Shown piece after piece: positions 24,175-33,484 of a stretch of DNA of 64,000 bases. The notes beneath the pieces are model-generated. The model did no database searches. It saw nothing but the letters and a program-made list of their open reading frames with translations, and was not told the DNA's origin. Location: assembly GCA_051024685.1 (NCBI GenBank), contig JAZHPA010000004.1:55922-119921 (forward strand). Direction: 5' to 3'. Each line of letters starts with the position of its first letter. Position 1 is the stretch's first letter. The translations under genes and the position numbers were made by a program. This DNA comes from UBA12545 sp051024685 (GTDB lineage: Bacteria; Bacillota; DSM-521; Neomoorellales; Neomoorellaceae).

Positions 24175-25210
24175 CCTGGGTCACCGCTTTCCAGATAAGC
24201 TGGGCGAGGCTATAGGGATCTGCTTCCTCCAGGTCGTCCGGCACGTTCTGACCGGCCGTCACATAGGCTACCGGTACTCCTGCCGCTTGGACTACCCTAG
24301 CTATCACGCCCGGGCAGGAGGTCTCGTCTAATTTGGTGAAAATAAGGCGGTTAAACTGCAACAAGCGGTACTTCTCCACCGCCCGGAGGAGGTCGCTGCT
24401 CCTGGTGGTCCCGCTCAAAACAAGGTAGACGTCCAGAGGCCCGATAGAGGAAAGAAACCCCTGGGTTTCCGCCAGCTGAGCCTGATTTTCCGGCGGGCGC
24501 CCGGCCGTATCTACCAGGATCACATCGCACTGTTCCAGCTTGGCAACGGCCTGTTTAAGCTCCTTAGGCGTCATAGCCACTTCCAGGGGCAGGCGCATAA
24601 TCTCGGCGTAGGTTTTCAATTGCTCCACGGCCCCTATCCGGTAGGTGTCCAGGGTAATTAGCCCTACCCGCTGGTGATAGTAGAGGCTGTAGCGGGCCGC
24701 CAGTTTGGCCAGAGTCGTGGTTTTCCCCACCCCCGTGGGGCCCACCAGAGCCCGGATGCGCTCCTGGTGTCCCTTTTCGCCGGCCGGGGGATCTAGATAC
24801 TGGGCCAGGCGGGCCAGTATCGCCTGCCCCAGCACCTCTTCCTTAATGTTGCCGTCCAGGCCGGCCAACAAGGCCTCCGTCAAGTCCTCCCCCATATCCT
24901 GGTCCAAAAGTAACCGGCGGTAGGCGGCCAGGGGCCCAGCCTCCCCCGGCGAAGACGACGTCAGCTTCTCCAAGGTCTTCCTTATTTCCGCCAATTCCCG
25001 CTCCAGGGCTTTCTCTCCTTGGCCGGCCTTGGAGTTAGGGCCGGTTTCCGCCGCGGCCGTCACCTCCAGCTGGGTCGGCTGGAAAAAACCCCTTAAGCCC
25101 GGCCGGCGGACCCGCTTGGTGGACACGATTACGGCATCAGGCCCCAGGTCCCGCCGAATAACTAGATAAGCCTCCTGCATGTCTCTTACCAGGTAACGCT
25201 TAATCCTCAT
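24149..25210 (-). CDS. flhF: Flagellar placement GTPase FlhF
   Basis: 353 residues: basic N-terminus (RIKRYLVRDMQEAYLVIRRDLGPDAVI), linker, and SRP-type GTPase with G1 GPTGVGKTTTLAKL (about 163), DTYR (about 196), DTAGR (about 248) and TKLDE (about 300). It recruits basal bodies to the correct cell position with FlhG. It overlaps flhA by 11 nt. Confidence 0.96.
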   Translation of the reverse strand: MRIKRYLVRDMQEAYLVIRRDLGPDAVIVSTKRVRRPGLRGFFQPTQLEVTAAAETGPNSKAGQGEKALERELAEIRKTLEKLTSSSPGEAGPLAAYRRLLLDQDMGEDLTEALLAGLDGNIKEEVLGQAILARLAQYLDPPAGEKGHQERIRALVGPTGVGKTTTLAKLAARYSLYYHQRVGLITLDTYRIGAVEQLKTYAEIMRLPLEVAMTPKELKQAVAKLEQCDVILVDTAGRPPENQAQLAETQGFLSSIGPLDVYLVLSGTTRSSDLLRAVEKYRLLQFNRLIFTKLDETSCPGVIARVVQAAGVPVAYVTAGQNVPDDLEEADPYSLAQLIWKAVTQDGSGGPSA

Positions 25211-27281
25211 TTAGCTTCACCGCCTCAACCACTTCCACTTCTAGAGCGGGGTCCAATTCGTTATAGGACAGCACAGGTATATGGGGCAAGGTGCGCTGGA
25301 GGAACCGGCGCAGGGGCAAGCGGATCCGTCCGGAGCAGAGGATTACCGGCTGCAAGCCCTGCAGGGCCACCCTGGTTATGGCCTGGCTCAAACGCTCCAC
25401 CAGCTCCCGACCCTTTTCGGGGGGCAGAACCGGGAAATGCCCCTGAGCGGTAGGTTGTACGGAATCCGCGATCTCCTGTTCCAGGCGCGGGTTCAGGGTG
25501 ACGGCCGTAAGCTTACCCTGGGGAGCATACAATTTACCCAACGTGCGGTACAGGCTGCGACGCGCTGCCTCGATTAGAAAATCGAGTTCCCTGTTGACCC
25601 GGGCCGCATCGGCCAGGGATTCCAGGATAGTAATCAAATCGCGGATGGGCACCCTCTCCTGGAGCAGGTTTTGCAGTACCTTCTGCACCTCGCCCAACGA
25701 CAAAAGATTGGGTACCAGCTCCTCCACCACAGCCGGGTTAGTCTCCTTGACTTTATCCAGGAGCTCCCGGGTCTCCTGGCGCCCCAGAAGTTCATGGGCA
25801 TGGGCCTTGATAAACTCCGTTAAGTGGGTAACCAGAACAGTGGGACAGTCCACTACCGTAAAACCTTTGAGTTCAGCCTCCTGCCGTCCGGTAGACGTAA
25901 CCCACCAGGCCGGTAGGCCAAAGGTAGGCTCCCGCGTAGGAATGCCCCCAACTTCCCCTTCGCCCGCCGGGTTCATGGCCAGGAAATATCCCGGCATGAT
26001 TTCACCCCGGGCAGCCTCCACCCCCCGGATTTTAAAAACGTAAGCGTTGGGAGGAAGCTGCAGATTGTCCCGGATGCGAATAGGCTTGACGTAGATACCC
26101 AGCTCTAAGGCACACTGGCGGCGCACCGCGGCCAACCGATCCAGCAGATCTCCCCCCTGAGACTCATCCGCCAGGGGTATTAGCCCGTAACCGATCTCTA
26201 TCTCCAGGGGATCCACTTCAAAAAGGTTCAGGACGTTTTCCGGCTGGCGTCTTTCCCCTTTGGCCCGGGCTACTGCTTCCCGCCGTTCGCTCTCCCTGGC
26301 CTTCTGCTCCTGGGCCAGGGCATAGGCCGCGTAACCTACCCCGGCGGCCATAATGAAAAAGGGCAGGTGGGGCAGGCCCGGCACCAGGCCCAGGAGGAAC
26401 AACACCCCCGCCACCAGACCTATACCCCGGGGAAATCCGCTCACCTGTTGCACCACTTCATGGCCGAAGTCCGCCGTAGCCCCCGACCGGGTGACCAGCA
26501 TACCTGTCCCGGTGGATACCAGCAGGGCCGGGATCTGGGTCACCAACCCGTCGCCGATGGTGAGGCGGGTATAGGTCTGGAGAGCCTGGTCCAGGGGCAT
26601 CCCTAATTGCCAGACTCCAATGGCCAGACCTCCCAGAATATTGATGGCGGTTATCACCAGACCGGCAATAGCATCACCGCGGACGAATTTGCTGGCACCG
26701 TCCATGGCTCCGTAAAAATCAGCTTCCCTCTGCAAGAGCCTTCTCTTTTCCTTGGCTTCTTCTTCGCTGATGAGCCCGGCGTTTAGATCGGCATCGATGC
26801 TCATCTGCTTGCCGGGCATGGCATCCAGGGTAAAACGGGCCGCCACCTCCGCCACCCGTTGGGCACCGTTAGTAATTACGACGAACTGGATGATAGTGAT
26901 AATCAAGAAAATGATAAAGCCCACGATGTAATTGTCGCCCACTACAAAGCTGCCGAAGGCCTGAATAACGTTGCCGGCGCTGGCCTGGCTCAAGATCAGC
27001 CGCGTAGAAGATATATTCAGGGCCAGGCGAAACAAAGTGACCACCAGAAGTAAAGACGGGTAGACGGAAAACTGCAGGTTATGGGTCGTAAACATGGTGG
27101 TCAGTAGAATAACCATGCTCACGGTGAGATTTATAATGAGCAACAAGTCCAGGACCAGGGGCCTGATGGGAATCACAATAAGCAGGACCATGGCCAGGAC
27201 CAGACCGGCAATGAGCAGGTCATGATAGGGCGTTAATCTTCGTAGAGCAGCCAGCACACCAGGGGAACGGGGTAGGGCCAT
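25200..27281 (-). CDS. flhA: Flagellar export gate protein FlhA
   Basis: 693 residues. Eight N-terminal transmembrane segments (about 1-330) include the FHIPEP-type loop (RFTLDAMPGKQMSIDADLNAG near 150), and the C-terminal cytoplasmic domain (about 345-690) docks chaperone-substrate complexes. It forms the nonameric ring of the export gate and couples to proton-motive force. ATG start, full length for the family. Confidence 0.97.
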   Translation of the reverse strand: MALPRSPGVLAALRRLTPYHDLLIAGLVLAMVLLIVIPIRPLVLDLLLIINLTVSMVILLTTMFTTHNLQFSVYPSLLLVVTLFRLALNISSTRLILSQASAGNVIQAFGSFVVGDNYIVGFIIFLIITIIQFVVITNGAQRVAEVAARFTLDAMPGKQMSIDADLNAGLISEEEAKEKRRLLQREADFYGAMDGASKFVRGDAIAGLVITAINILGGLAIGVWQLGMPLDQALQTYTRLTIGDGLVTQIPALLVSTGTGMLVTRSGATADFGHEVVQQVSGFPRGIGLVAGVLFLLGLVPGLPHLPFFIMAAGVGYAAYALAQEQKARESERREAVARAKGERRQPENVLNLFEVDPLEIEIGYGLIPLADESQGGDLLDRLAAVRRQCALELGIYVKPIRIRDNLQLPPNAYVFKIRGVEAARGEIMPGYFLAMNPAGEGEVGGIPTREPTFGLPAWWVTSTGRQEAELKGFTVVDCPTVLVTHLTEFIKAHAHELLGRQETRELLDKVKETNPAVVEELVPNLLSLGEVQKVLQNLLQERVPIRDLITILESLADAARVNRELDFLIEAARRSLYRTLGKLYAPQGKLTAVTLNPRLEQEIADSVQPTAQGHFPVLPPEKGRELVERLSQAITRVALQGLQPVILCSGRIRLPLRRFLQRTLPHIPVLSYNELDPALEVEVVEAVKLNED

Positions 27282-27393
27282 CTGCCCTCACTCACCTCCT
27301 GGAAAACATCCTTCGATCTCCCTCGCGGCACCGCCACTAATACCTCACACCTTAATCCATTCCGGTTTCGTCGTGAGGTGCATAATCCTCGGA

Positions 27394-28464
27394 TCAAAAG
27401 TGCCCTTGTAGCCGGTAAATATGAGCCAGAATCTCGGCCACCGCCTGGTAAAGCTCCACCGGGATTTCCTGGTCGAGTTCCACCTGCCGGTAGAGGGCTT
27501 GGGCTACCGGCGGATTCTGGACGACCGGTACCCTGTTTTCCCGGGCCACTTCCACAATGCGCCGGGCAATGCTGCCGGCTCCTTTGGCCACCACCCGGGG
27601 AGCTCCTTCTTGTTCCTGGTACCGTAGAGCCACGGCCAGGTGGGTAGGGTTGGTAATGACCACCGTGGCCCGGGGTACGGCGTGCATCATGCGGTGCCGT
27701 GCCAGTTGGCGCTGCTTTTCCCGCAGGCGCGAACGTACCAGGGGGTCGCCCTCCGTCTGCTTTAGTTCTTCTTTTAACTCCGTCTTGGTCATGCGCAGGC
27801 TCCGGAGGAACTCTCTCTTCTGGAAGAGGTAGTCAAGGACGGCGATAGCCAGAAAGACGGTCACTGCTGCCAGGGCCACCTGAAAGACAAGGTGGCTCAC
27901 CGTTTCCAGCACCTGAACCAGGCTCATGTCCATGGTAAAGAGGAGGTCGTAAAACCTGCCCCGCACTATCTGCCACACAACGGCACCGGTCAAAAATACC
28001 TTGCCCAGGCCCTTCACCAGCTCCACCAGGCTTCGCCGGGAAAAAAGGCGCTGCAACCCTTTAATCGGGTCCAGATTTTCCAGCCTGGGGGATATATTCT
28101 CCCCCGAAAAAAGGAACCCCACCTGGGCGAAATTGGCCGCCACTCCCACGGCTGCGGCCAGGCCGAAAAGCAGGACCAGCATTTCCCCCATCTCCCAAAG
28201 GGCGGGGTAAAGGAGGGCCCCCAGGGTATCGGCATCAAAATCCTGTCGCGGCCGAGATACGAACTCTCCCACCAGCCGGGCCATGCCCTCCAGGAAGACA
28301 TCCCTCCGCCAGTAAAGGAAGGGGATAATCACCAGCAACACCAGCGCCGTCGTCAAGTCGTTGCTGCGGGCTGCCTGACCCTTCCGCCGCACCTCCTGGA
28401 GGCGGTGGGGTGTAGCTTCCTCCGTCTTCTCTTCGGCAAAAAGCTGCAGGTCGAAGAACTCCAT
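27394..28464 (-). CDS. flhB: Flagellar export switch protein FlhB
   Basis: 356 residues with four transmembrane segments, a basic cytoplasmic linker and the autocleavage motif NPTH (about residue 270), which switches export from rod/hook to filament substrates. Preceding gene fliR lies 9 bp upstream. The 112-bp gap to flhA holds an imperfect ACCTCAC/GTGAGGT inverted repeat but no gene. Confidence 0.96.
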   Translation of the reverse strand: MEFFDLQLFAEEKTEEATPHRLQEVRRKGQAARSNDLTTALVLLVIIPFLYWRRDVFLEGMARLVGEFVSRPRQDFDADTLGALLYPALWEMGEMLVLLFGLAAAVGVAANFAQVGFLFSGENISPRLENLDPIKGLQRLFSRRSLVELVKGLGKVFLTGAVVWQIVRGRFYDLLFTMDMSLVQVLETVSHLVFQVALAAVTVFLAIAVLDYLFQKREFLRSLRMTKTELKEELKQTEGDPLVRSRLREKQRQLARHRMMHAVPRATVVITNPTHLAVALRYQEQEGAPRVVAKGAGSIARRIVEVARENRVPVVQNPPVAQALYRQVELDQEIPVELYQAVAEILAHIYRLQGHF

Positions 28465-28473
28465 ATCCGTCCC

Positions 28474-29259
28474 CTACCGCGGCCACGACCTTAAAATAAC
28501 GATGAGGTCGCGCTCCATCTGCGCTACTAGGTTTCCGATAGCGGTAACCAGCAAGGGCAGGACAGCAATTAGGGTGAGCAGCCCCAGTCCCACTTTCAAA
28601 GGAAAACTCAAGATAAACACGTTCAGCTGGGGTACGGTACGGGCCACCAGGCTCAAGGAAATATCGGCCACCAACAACACCACCACAACCGGGAGCACCA
28701 GACGCAGCGCCCACAGGAACATGCTGCTCCACAGGCCCACAACATTTTCCACCAGCACCTCCTGGAAGGGCACCCCTCCGAGGGGCAGGAGCCGGAAACT
28801 TTCACGCAGGGCCAGCAGCAAAGTATGGTGACCGTCCACCCCCAGGAAAAGGAGCAGCCCCAGCAGGGCGAAAAACTGCCCTAAAAGGGTGGAAGGAGCC
28901 GCATTCTGGGGGTCTAGAAGGTTGGCCATGGCCAGGCCCATATGGAGGTCCAGTATTTCACCGGCCACCCGCACCGCAGCAAAGAGCAGATTGGCTATGT
29001 ATCCCAAGGCCAGGCCGGCCAGGGCCTCATTGGTTACTGCCAGGGCATATATCAAGGGGGTTCTCCAAATTTCGTTGTTCTGCCCCGCAGCGGACAGGGT
29101 GGGAAAGAGGAGAAAAGCCAGCAACGCTCCCAACCCGGCTTTGGTCAGAGCCGGTACGTTCCTTATGCTGAAAAAGGGGGCTACCAGCATAAAGGTGGTC
29201 AGCCGCACGAGGACCAGGAAAAAAGCCTCAGCCTGAGCTAACACGTTCTGCGGAAGCAT
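28474..29259 (-). CDS. fliR: Flagellar export gate protein FliR
   Basis: 261 residues with about six hydrophobic helices and the FliR pattern (LVRLTTFMLVAPFFSIRNVPAL near the start; FVLPVVVVLLVADISLSLVARTVPQLNVF-like region near 190). Part of the FliPQR core of the flagellar type III export gate. Confidence 0.95.
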   Translation of the reverse strand: MLPQNVLAQAEAFFLVLVRLTTFMLVAPFFSIRNVPALTKAGLGALLAFLLFPTLSAAGQNNEIWRTPLIYALAVTNEALAGLALGYIANLLFAAVRVAGEILDLHMGLAMANLLDPQNAAPSTLLGQFFALLGLLLFLGVDGHHTLLLALRESFRLLPLGGVPFQEVLVENVVGLWSSMFLWALRLVLPVVVVLLVADISLSLVARTVPQLNVFILSFPLKVGLGLLTLIAVLPLLVTAIGNLVAQMERDLIVILRSWPR

Positions 29260-29280
29260 GACCAGAAGGCCTCCTCTTTC

Positions 29281-29550
29281 CTAGCGGATCAGGGACCCCA
29301 GATTGCCCAGAAGCTGGCCCGCAAATTGGGTCAGAACACCCAGCATCCAGCGACCTAACAGCAGGATGGCCAGCATCACCGCTACAATCTTAGGCACGAA
29401 GGTGAGGGTTTGCTCCTGGATCTGGGTAGTGGCCTGCAAAATGCTTATCCCCACTCCTACCACCAAGCTCAACACCAGAGCGGGTGCCGCCAGCAGGAGG
29501 GCCGTCGTGAGGGCGTCCCGGGCGATACTTAACACCAATTCCTGCGTCAT
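29281..29550 (-). CDS. fliQ: Flagellar export gate protein FliQ
   Basis: 89 residues with two transmembrane helices and the FliQ motif (ATTQIQEQTLTFVPKI). Forms the export gate with FliP and FliR. ATG start, 21 bp before fliR, typical length. Confidence 0.95.
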   Translation of the reverse strand: MTQELVLSIARDALTTALLLAAPALVLSLVVGVGISILQATTQIQEQTLTFVPKIVAVMLAILLLGRWMLGVLTQFAGQLLGNLGSLIR

Positions 29551-29586
29551 GGGCCTTTGATGGGGGGCACCTCCTTCGGGCCGGGG

Positions 29587-30333
29587 TTAAAAGCTTTCCA
29601 GCAGGGATTTCACCACCAGGTACCACCCGTCCACCAGGACAAAAAGCATCAACTTAAAAGGCAAGGAAATCATAACCGGCGGTACCATGAACATGCCCAT
29701 GGCCATCAAAATGCTGGCAATCACCAGGTCTATGATGAGAAAGGGTATGTAGATGAGAAAGCCCATTTGAAACGCGGTTTTCAATTCACTGATCACGAAG
29801 GCCGGTATCAGGACATACAACGGAACATCGTCCCGCGTACGGGGTTCAGGCAGTCCGGCCATGCGAATAAAAAGGGCCAGATCCTTTTCCCGCGTCTGCC
29901 GGTACATGAACTCCCGCAAGGGTCTGGAACCCCTGGCCAGGGCTTCCTCCTGGCTGATCTGCCCCGCCAGATAGGGGTCCAGGGCCTGGGCCTTCACCTG
30001 GTTGTACACAGGGGCCATAATAAAAAACGTAAGAAACAAGGCCAACCCTATCAACACCTGATTGGGAGGCACCTGCTGGGTAGCCAGGGCGCTGCGCACG
30101 AAGGCCAGCACCACGATAATCCGGGTAAAGCATGTCATGAGCAAAAGAATGGCCGGTACCAGGGCCAGAATAGTTAACAGGACGAGGAGCCTGACGGTAT
30201 CCACTACCCCTTCGGGGTCGTCGGTCGGCGTAAGGCGCAGCTCCACCCCGGGCACGGGTTGGGCCAAGGCCGGCCGTATCCCCGCGTAAAGCCCTATGGC
30301 GAGGGCTAAGGTCACCAGTAAAGCGATGAACAA
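29587..30333 (-). CDS. fliP: Flagellar export gate protein FliP
   Basis: About 248 residues from TTG 30333, which gives a clean signal peptide (FIALLVTLALAIGLYAGIR) and has AAGGA upstream in the fliO end; a longer frame to 30390 would overlap fliO by 49 nt. Family motifs TCFTRIIVVLAFVRSALATQ (about 80-100) and the C-terminal PFKLMLFVLVDGW are present. FliP is a core gate component. Confidence 0.94.
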   Translation of the reverse strand: MFIALLVTLALAIGLYAGIRPALAQPVPGVELRLTPTDDPEGVVDTVRLLVLLTILALVPAILLLMTCFTRIIVVLAFVRSALATQQVPPNQVLIGLALFLTFFIMAPVYNQVKAQALDPYLAGQISQEEALARGSRPLREFMYRQTREKDLALFIRMAGLPEPRTRDDVPLYVLIPAFVISELKTAFQMGFLIYIPFLIIDLVIASILMAMGMFMVPPVMISLPFKLMLFVLVDGWYLVVKSLLESF

Positions 30334-30341
30334 AGACTTGT

Positions 30342-30722
30342 TTATCCTTGGCTTCCTTTTTTGAACCTTTGCTGCCAGGTTTCCCACCAACTCGTCCCCT
30401 TTTCCTCTATAGAAGAAAGAGGTAGAGATATCACTTCTTGCTCCTCCGCCTCGCCTTCCCCGTAGTCCGGCAGCTCCGCCAGCAGGGCCGGCGGTCCCTC
30501 GCCTACGCCGATGAGAAAATAGCGCCTGCCGCAGCGCACCACCAGCAGGGCAGCTTTAGGCCCCACCGGCAGTCTGGCCACCACCTTCAAGTGGCCCGCA
30601 GCCGCCATCAGCGAGTTTGCCCTGCCCAGGCCATAGCGCACGGTCACATAAGCCAGGACCAGGACCAGGGGCAAGAACAGGAAGAGGCGAAGCAAGGCCA
30701 AGGTAAAGTCTCGTTCCATCAA
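30342..30722 (-). CDS. fliO: Flagellar assembly protein FliO
   Basis: 126 residues, one transmembrane helix (LLRLFLFLPLVLVLAYVTVRYGL), followed by the small beta-rich domain (VVARLPVGPKAALLVVRCGRRYFLIGV) of FliO, which aids FliP ring assembly. It is 3 bp after fliN and just before fliP. Starts at TTG 30722 or ATG 30719. Confidence 0.88.
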   Translation of the reverse strand: MMERDFTLALLRLFLFLPLVLVLAYVTVRYGLGRANSLMAAAGHLKVVARLPVGPKAALLVVRCGRRYFLIGVGEGPPALLAELPDYGEGEAEEQEVISLPLSSIEEKGTSWWETWQQRFKKGSQG

Positions 30723-30725
30723 GGT

Positions 30726-31097
30726 TCAGGTCTCCTCTTCCGGGACTTCAGCAAGGGTTCCAAGCCGTACCCCGAAGGCATCGTTGATGACTACTATCTC
30801 CCCCTGACCCAGGGGCCTACCGTTGACCAGGATATCCACCCGGTCCCCTGCCGTCCTGTTCAGGACTATCAAGGACCCCTCCGTCAGTTCCAATATTTCC
30901 CTGACCCGCATCTTGGTCCGCCCCAGCTCCACGGAAAGCTTGAGGGGGATATCCAGGAGTTTGTCCAGGCTTACCCCCTTCTTGGGCTTTTCCACCTGTT
31001 TCAACTGAGCAAAAGACGCCTTCCGGATAGTGGGTTCAGGATTGGACCCGTCCAGAGCTTGTATCAACTGCTGTATTTGCTCGTCTGTCAACGGCAT
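30726..31097 (-). CDS. fliN: FliN-like SpoA-domain switch protein
   Basis: 123 residues: a short linker and a single C-terminal SpoA domain (LLDIPLKLSVELGRTKMRVREIL then VDILVNGRPLGQGEIVVINDAFGVRL). It is similar to the FliY C-terminal domain (14842-15912) but lacks the CheC part. Its place beside the export genes (fliL-fliN-fliO-fliP) is that of classic FliN. The organism therefore encodes both FliN and FliY, and how they share the C-ring is unclear. Confidence 0.9.
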   Translation of the reverse strand: MPLTDEQIQQLIQALDGSNPEPTIRKASFAQLKQVEKPKKGVSLDKLLDIPLKLSVELGRTKMRVREILELTEGSLIVLNRTAGDRVDILVNGRPLGQGEIVVINDAFGVRLGTLAEVPEEET

Positions 31098-31109
31098 GGG
31101 CTCATTCCC

Positions 31110-31586
31110 TCACTGGACGATGAATTCTTCGAAATAAAGGTCCTCTACCTGGCCCCTCTCCAGCTGGGAGTTAATGGCGGCCAGGAGCTCCCTTTTTAGG
31201 GCCTCTTCCTGCCTCAGTTCCTCCGTCTTTTTATTGCGCAGGATCCCGATCACGGCATCGCGCACGCGGTGGATCTTCTCGTTGAGCTCCCCTTCCAGGT
31301 GAGGATTGGTGTACTCCAAGGTTATCTTGGTCCGCAGATAGCGGCGCAGGCCCGGGTCGGCCAGGTTTACCACAATATCGTCCAGGGTAAGTTTATGTAT
31401 TTGGGCCGGCCGCGCTTCTCTCCGGGAATCCGGCCCGGCCACGGCGCGGTTTCCAGTTAAGTAGAGGTAGGCAAAACCGCCGCTCATGAGGACAAGAACA
31501 GCTATTAAAACGATAACCAGCCATGGTTTTGAGCCTTTCCCCTTGATGGTCTCTTCTTCCTCAGCTTTGCCTCTCCTAGGGGCCAC
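31110..31586 (-). CDS. fliL: Flagellar basal-body-associated protein FliL
   Basis: About 158 residues. One N-terminal membrane helix (WLVIVLIAVLVLMSGGFAYLYL) and an extracytoplasmic FliL domain (LDDIVVNLADPGLRRYLRTKITLEY, with C-terminal LERGQVEDLYFEEFIVQ). It supports stator function and torque. The start at GTG 31586 has GAGG upstream; GTG 31601 is an alternative. It overlaps the motB end. Confidence 0.9.
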   Translation of the reverse strand: MAPRRGKAEEEETIKGKGSKPWLVIVLIAVLVLMSGGFAYLYLTGNRAVAGPDSRREARPAQIHKLTLDDIVVNLADPGLRRYLRTKITLEYTNPHLEGELNEKIHRVRDAVIGILRNKKTEELRQEEALKRELLAAINSQLERGQVEDLYFEEFIVQ

Positions 31587-32352
31587 TCGTGTACACCTCA
31601 CTCTCCGTCAACATACCCTGCGAGCTCCGGGAACCGATGAGAATTATCACCCTCCGGTTCTGGGCCATGTGTTCGGGGCTGTCATTGGGGACCAGGGGCC
31701 GGTATTCACCGTAGCCTACGGCGGTAAAGCGGTGCGGCTCCAGTCCATGCTTCTCAATAAAATAGCGCACCACCCGTATGGCGCGAGCGGCCGACAGTTC
31801 CCAGTTGGAGGGAAACTCCGGCGTATTAATGGGCCTGTTGTCTGTATGCCCTTCCACCTTTATATTGTTGGGCAGCCTTGCCAGCAAAGTAGCCAGCTTG
31901 TCCAGCACCTGCCTCGCCTCCGGCTTAAGGTCCGCCTTCCCGGAGTCAAACAGGATGCGTTCTTTGATATCCAGGGCCACGCCGCCTTCCTCATAGCGCA
32001 CTTCCACCATATCTTCTAGACCGTTTTCTGCCAAAAACCTTTGTATAGACTGGTAGGTTTCCATCATCTCCCGGGCTTGGGCGAGGGCTTCCGACTCCAA
32101 AGGCGACTGGACGACCTCCACCTCAGCTCCCGGTGCAGGTTCTGCCTGAGCCACAATGCCCAGCCCACCGTCCAAGATCCCCACTCCCTGAAAAGAAGCA
32201 AGAAAGCGCTGGAACTTCTGCTGACTAAGGACCGAAAAGGAGAAAAGCAAAACGAAGAACACCACCAACTGGGTCATCAAATCCGAATAGGTGATCATCC
32301 AGGTGGGAGCGCCTTCCTCCTGCCTTTCTCGGCTGCGCTTTCTTTTTAACAT
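31576..32352 (-). CDS. motB: Flagellar stator protein MotB
   Basis: 258 residues. Membrane helix with the ion-binding Asp24 (TYSDLMTQLVVFFVLLFSFS), plug/linker region, and a C-terminal OmpA-like peptidoglycan-binding domain (KVEGHTDNRPINT, NWELSAARA, NRRVIILI). Anchors the stator to the wall. The motA stop lies 51 bp upstream. Confidence 0.96.
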   Translation of the reverse strand: MLKRKRSRERQEEGAPTWMITYSDLMTQLVVFFVLLFSFSVLSQQKFQRFLASFQGVGILDGGLGIVAQAEPAPGAEVEVVQSPLESEALAQAREMMETYQSIQRFLAENGLEDMVEVRYEEGGVALDIKERILFDSGKADLKPEARQVLDKLATLLARLPNNIKVEGHTDNRPINTPEFPSNWELSAARAIRVVRYFIEKHGLEPHRFTAVGYGEYRPLVPNDSPEHMAQNRRVIILIGSRSSQGMLTESEVYTSGP

Positions 32353-32403
32353 AATCCCTACCCCATTTGCCGTTTTAGCTAGAGTAAACCCGGCACCCTC
32401 CGG

Positions 32404-33225
32404 TTAAACCCTGCTGCCAAAATATCCTTCACCCACTTCCCCACGGCCCTCTTCCCTTTCCTTGGGCTGGCGGAGTTTAGGGGGCAGAAAAGAGTACAGC
32501 CTTTCCTCCAGAATGCGTGGATTTACCCCCGACTGGATGGCGATAATGCCCTCCAGCATCATTTGTCTTAAAAGCATCTCCTGCTCGCTGCGCAGGGCCA
32601 GCTTGCCCGCCAGGGGGATAAAGAGCATGTAACCCATAATGGCCCCGTAAAAAGTGGTGATCAAAGCCAGGGCCATGCTGGGACCCAAAGCTTCAGGGCT
32701 ATCCAGTTTGGCCAGCATCTGAACCAAGCCAATCAGAGTGCCGATCATACCAAAGGCCGGTGCAAGGTTCCCCCAAGTTTTAAAGATTCGCTGGCCGATT
32801 TCGTGGCGCTGGGCCATAAAGGCCATATCTGTTTCCAGTATTTCCCGGATCATTTCCGGCTCCATGGCGTCCACCACCAGTTGAATACCCTTGGCGAAAA
32901 AAGGGTCCTCCAGGCGGTGGGCATCATCCTCCAGGGCCAGAAGCCCTTCCCGGCGGGCTTTCCGGGCCAGCTCGGAAAAAATCTGAATCAATTCCCTGGG
33001 GTCCATTAAATCGGTGGTAAAAGCCTGTTTCACGGTGTGGAAAACATTTTTCATTTCTTCAAAGCCGAAGTTAATCAGAATAGCCGCCAGGGAACCGCCT
33101 ACGGTCACCATAATGGAAGGAACGTTCCAGAAAAGGCCAGGGTTGCCCCCCAACACCAGCGCACCGCCCAACAGGCCTATTCCTGCCAAGATACCTATTA
33201 TCGTCATCGCGTCCAAGCGCCGCAA
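32404..33225 (-). CDS. motA: Flagellar stator protein MotA
   Basis: 273 residues with four membrane helices and a large cytoplasmic loop. FKTWGNLAPAFGMIGTLIGLVQML (near 148) and the preceding charged loop match the MotA/PomA family. It forms the ion channel with MotB; whether H+ or Na+ is used cannot be told. TTG start, 1 bp after flbD, with GAGGTG upstream. Confidence 0.96.
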   Translation of the reverse strand: MRRLDAMTIIGILAGIGLLGGALVLGGNPGLFWNVPSIMVTVGGSLAAILINFGFEEMKNVFHTVKQAFTTDLMDPRELIQIFSELARKARREGLLALEDDAHRLEDPFFAKGIQLVVDAMEPEMIREILETDMAFMAQRHEIGQRIFKTWGNLAPAFGMIGTLIGLVQMLAKLDSPEALGPSMALALITTFYGAIMGYMLFIPLAGKLALRSEQEMLLRQMMLEGIIAIQSGVNPRILEERLYSFLPPKLRQPKEREEGRGEVGEGYFGSRV

Positions 33226-33226
33226 A

Positions 33227-33436
33227 TTATTTCACCTCATCTTGCTCGCCGAAGGGCTGGGTTATCAGCCGGCGGTAGGCGATCACCTTGGCAATTACTT
33301 CATCCAGGGTGTGGGTCACCAGGACCTTTTTCCCATTGGTCAGGGTTATAACGGTCTCCGGTATACTTTCTACCCTCTCTATCAGCTCGGCATTTAAAGC
33401 GATCTCCCGCTTATCCAGCGTGGTAACCTTTATCAT
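33227..33436 (-). CDS. flbD: Flagellar protein FlbD
   Basis: 69 residues, IKVTTLDKREIALNAELIERVE then TPETVITLTNGKKVLV-like pattern, matching the small FlbD (SwrD) proteins between flgE and motA in Firmicutes. In Bacillus subtilis SwrD raises motor torque. ATG start; C-terminal basic helix. Confidence 0.9.
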   Translation of the reverse strand: MIKVTTLDKREIALNAELIERVESIPETVITLTNGKKVLVTHTLDEVIAKVIAYRRLITQPFGEQDEVK

Positions 33437-33484
33437 TTCCTCACCTGCTTCCTGTTGGCCTGATGGGCAGGGCTATCCGGTAGG

